From the NCBI GenBank assembly GCA_035308345.1, contig DATGGW010000355.1, forward strand, positions 1 to 6,070: 6,070 nt of DNA. The letters run 5' to 3'. Of the stretch, positions 4,498 through 6,070 are shown piece by piece. Made by a program: the position numbers and the translations under genes. Below the pieces are notes generated by a model that was given only the letters and a program-made list of their open reading frames with translations, did not search any database and was not told the origin of the DNA. This DNA comes from CF-113 sp035308345 (GTDB taxonomy: Bacteria; Chloroflexota; Ktedonobacteria; Ktedonobacterales; Ktedonobacteraceae). Numbering within the stretch: the first letter of the stretch is position 1; the number at the start of each line of letters is the position of its first letter.

Positions 4498-6070
4498 TCA
4501 CAGCGGCGTCCTTGTGGACGGCACCCGCGCGACTGGCGCGCGTCCTGGAGGCTGGCTGGGTCGTGGTCCCGCCTGGATTTTCGGGATGGAGCGGGTGACT
4601 GCCCCATCCACGGGAAGGATGATCTCCTCGCCGTGATGGCGCACCTTCAGCGGCGAGCCGGCGAGAAGGCGGTACGTCGCTTCCGTCGCTCTCACCTCGA
4701 CGCGCAGGCGGCAGCCGCGGAACATGAGATGGAAGGCGAGCCGTTTGATCGCTTCGGGCAGCCGTGGCGCGAAAGAGAGCGAGCCGTTTTGCAAGCGCAT
4801 GCCACCGAACCCCGCGACCAGCGCCGTCCAGGCCCCCCCGAGTGAGGCGAGATGGACCCCGTCACGCACGTTGTGCCCCAGATCGTGGAGGTCCATGAGC
4901 GCGGCCTCGCCCAGGTAGTCGTAGGCGAGTTGGAGCTGACCCACCTCGGCGGCCATGACGGCCTGCGTAGATGCTGACAGCGAGGAGTCGCGCACTGTCA
5001 GCGGCTCGTAGTACGCGAAGTTGCGCGCCTTCTGCTCTGCTGTGAACACATCGCCGCGCAGGTGCATAGCGAGGACGAGGTCTGCCTGCTTGATGACCTG
5101 CTTGCGATAGAGGTCGAAGTACGGGAAGTACAGGAGCAGGGGGTGCTGTTCCGGCGCGGCGGTGCCAGCGAAGTCCCACAACTCGTGTTCGGTAAAGGAT
5201 TCGTCCTGCGGGGTCACTCCGAGGCGCTCGTCGTAGGGGATGAACATCTTCTCAGCCGCCTCGTGCCAACTGGCAGCTTCTTCGGCGTCTACGCCGAGGG
5301 CGCGTGCCTTCTCAGGATAGCGCTTCACCACCTCAGCCGCCCAGCGCAGGTTATGCTGTGCCATGAGGTTGGTGTAGACGTTGTTGTCAGCGATGGAGCT
5401 GTACTCGTCGGGTCCGGTGACTCCGTCGATGCGGAACTGGTCGGTGGCGGCGTTGAGGTATCCGAGCGAACGCCACAACCTCGCCGTCTCGACAAGCAAC
5501 TCGAGGCCCACCTCCTCCTCGAACGCGGTGTCGCCGGTCGCCTCAATATAGTGGGCCACGGCGTATGCAATGTCCGCGTTGATATGGAAACCGGCGGTGC
5601 CTGCAGGCCAGTACCCTGAGCACTCTGCACCTCCGATGGTTCGCCACGGGAATGCTGCACCGCGCAGCCCGAGCTGGCGCGCAAGTTCCCTCGCCTGGTC
5701 GAGAATCGAGTGGCGCCAACGCAGGGCGTCGGCGGCAGGACGAGGAAAGGTCAGCATGAGCACCGGCAGGACGAAGATCTCCGTATCCCAGAAAGCGTGG
5801 CCATCGTAGCCTGGGCCCGTCAGCCCTTTCGCCGGGATTGGCCGCCGCTCCCCACGAGCGCCCGCCTGCAGGACGTGGAAGAGCGCGAAGCGTACCGCCT
5901 GCTGGATCTCCGGATCGCCCTCCAGTTCGATGTTCGCACGCGCCCAGAAGTCGTCCAGGTAGGCACGCTGCTCAGCCAGCAGGCCCTCCCAGCCGGTCTG
6001 GCGCGCGGCCGATATTGCGGCCCTTACCTGGTCGTGTATGGCAGGTCGCGAGCGCACACTCGACCAGCCA
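4498..6070 (-). CDS. Glycoside hydrolase family 65 phosphorylase, C-terminal part (5' end beyond the window)
   Basis: About 523 residues are visible; full GH65 enzymes are usually about 750-800, so the N-terminal domain and some of the barrel are missing. The frame stays open through the last base, and the in-frame GTG at 6055-6057 is internal, not a start. GH65 enzymes split alpha-glucosides (maltose, trehalose, kojibiose and relatives) with phosphate, giving beta-glucose 1-phosphate and saving ATP. Visible landmarks are FWDTE (5779-5793), which contacts the substrate in known members; VTGPDEY with the likely general acid Glu at 5404-5406; KQAD (5080-5091); DSSLS (4975-4989); and GVHLASLGG (4834-4860). 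The C-terminal beta domain ends near LPVDGAVTRSIP, followed by a Pro/Arg-rich tail of about 27 residues. Which disaccharide is used cannot be decided here. The gene is visibly richer in G+C than the operon beside it. Confidence 0.93.
   Translation of the reverse strand, partial: GWSSVRSRPAIHDQVRAAISAARQTGWEGLLAEQRAYLDDFWARANIELEGDPEIQQAVRFALFHVLQAGARGERRPIPAKGLTGPGYDGHAFWDTEIFVLPVLMLTFPRPAADALRWRHSILDQARELARQLGLRGAAFPWRTIGGAECSGYWPAGTAGFHINADIAYAVAHYIEATGDTAFEEEVGLELLVETARLWRSLGYLNAATDQFRIDGVTGPDEYSSIADNNVYTNLMAQHNLRWAAEVVKRYPEKARALGVDAEEAASWHEAAEKMFIPYDERLGVTPQDESFTEHELWDFAGTAAPEQHPLLLYFPYFDLYRKQVIKQADLVLAMHLRGDVFTAEQKARNFAYYEPLTVRDSSLSASTQAVMAAEVGQLQLAYDYLGEAALMDLHDLGHNVRDGVHLASLGGAWTALVAGFGGMRLQNGSLSFAPRLPEAIKRLAFHLMFRGCRLRVEVRATEATYRLLAGSPLKVRHHGEEIILPVDGAVTRSIPKIQAGPRPSQPPGRAPVARVPSTRTPL

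Noticed and set aside
4507..4540. Two small GC-rich hairpins (CGTCC-TTGT-GGACG and CGCGC-GACTG-GCGCG) as a terminator
   Set aside because: Both lie inside the coding tail of GH65, and no T-tract follows on either strand.
5062..5619. A 185-codon plus-strand frame opposite GH65
   Set aside because: The GH65 catalytic motifs lie on the other strand in this span, and open antisense frames are expected in G+C-rich coding DNA.

Overview
The window looks like chromosomal DNA from a Chloroflexota bacterium, most likely of the class Ktedonobacteria. This is inferred from protein style. There is a Tat-type lipoprotein solute-binding protein, a short XRE regulator with the RGWS...RWERG...LCxLFG pattern common in that group, an ECF sigma factor, a near-identical-repeat WD40 propeller and a GH65 phosphorylase. 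No rRNA or other direct taxonomic marker is present.

Layout. Positions 1-88 are a perfect loopless palindrome at the window edge, overlapping the 3' end of the first gene. Positions 80-1468 (minus) encode an extracellular sugar-binding lipoprotein of the alpha-glucoside (AglE-like) type. A 445-base divergent intergenic region (1469-1913) holds a candidate promoter for each direction, an 11-bp-period direct repeat, a dyad, and a leader with a start-stop mini-ORF followed by a hairpin. Positions 1914-4458 (plus) hold a tight three-gene operon: an XRE-type DNA-binding protein, an ECF sigma factor and a membrane anti-sigma factor. The sigma stop codon overlaps the anti-sigma start codon (ATGA). 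Convergent to it, 4498-6070 (minus) is the C-terminal two thirds of a GH65 glycoside phosphorylase that runs off the right edge.

How the genes may work together. The main point of interest is the operon. Its third gene has a cytoplasmic zinc-binding anti-sigma domain (Cys-x24-His-x3-Cys-x2-Cys), one transmembrane helix with positive residues on the inner side, and a complete seven-bladed WD40 beta-propeller predicted to lie outside the cell. This reads as a one-way signalling device: the propeller senses a ligand, protein or surface, and the zinc domain then releases the ECF sigma factor. The upstream XRE protein adds a second regulatory layer. The flanking solute-binding protein and GH65 enzyme could take up and phosphorolyse alpha-glucosides, but nothing in the sequence ties them to the sigma operon beyond proximity.

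Base composition is uneven. By eye the GH65 region is clearly richer in G+C than the XRE and sigma genes. No RNA genes, CRISPR arrays, insertion sequences or attachment sites were seen.
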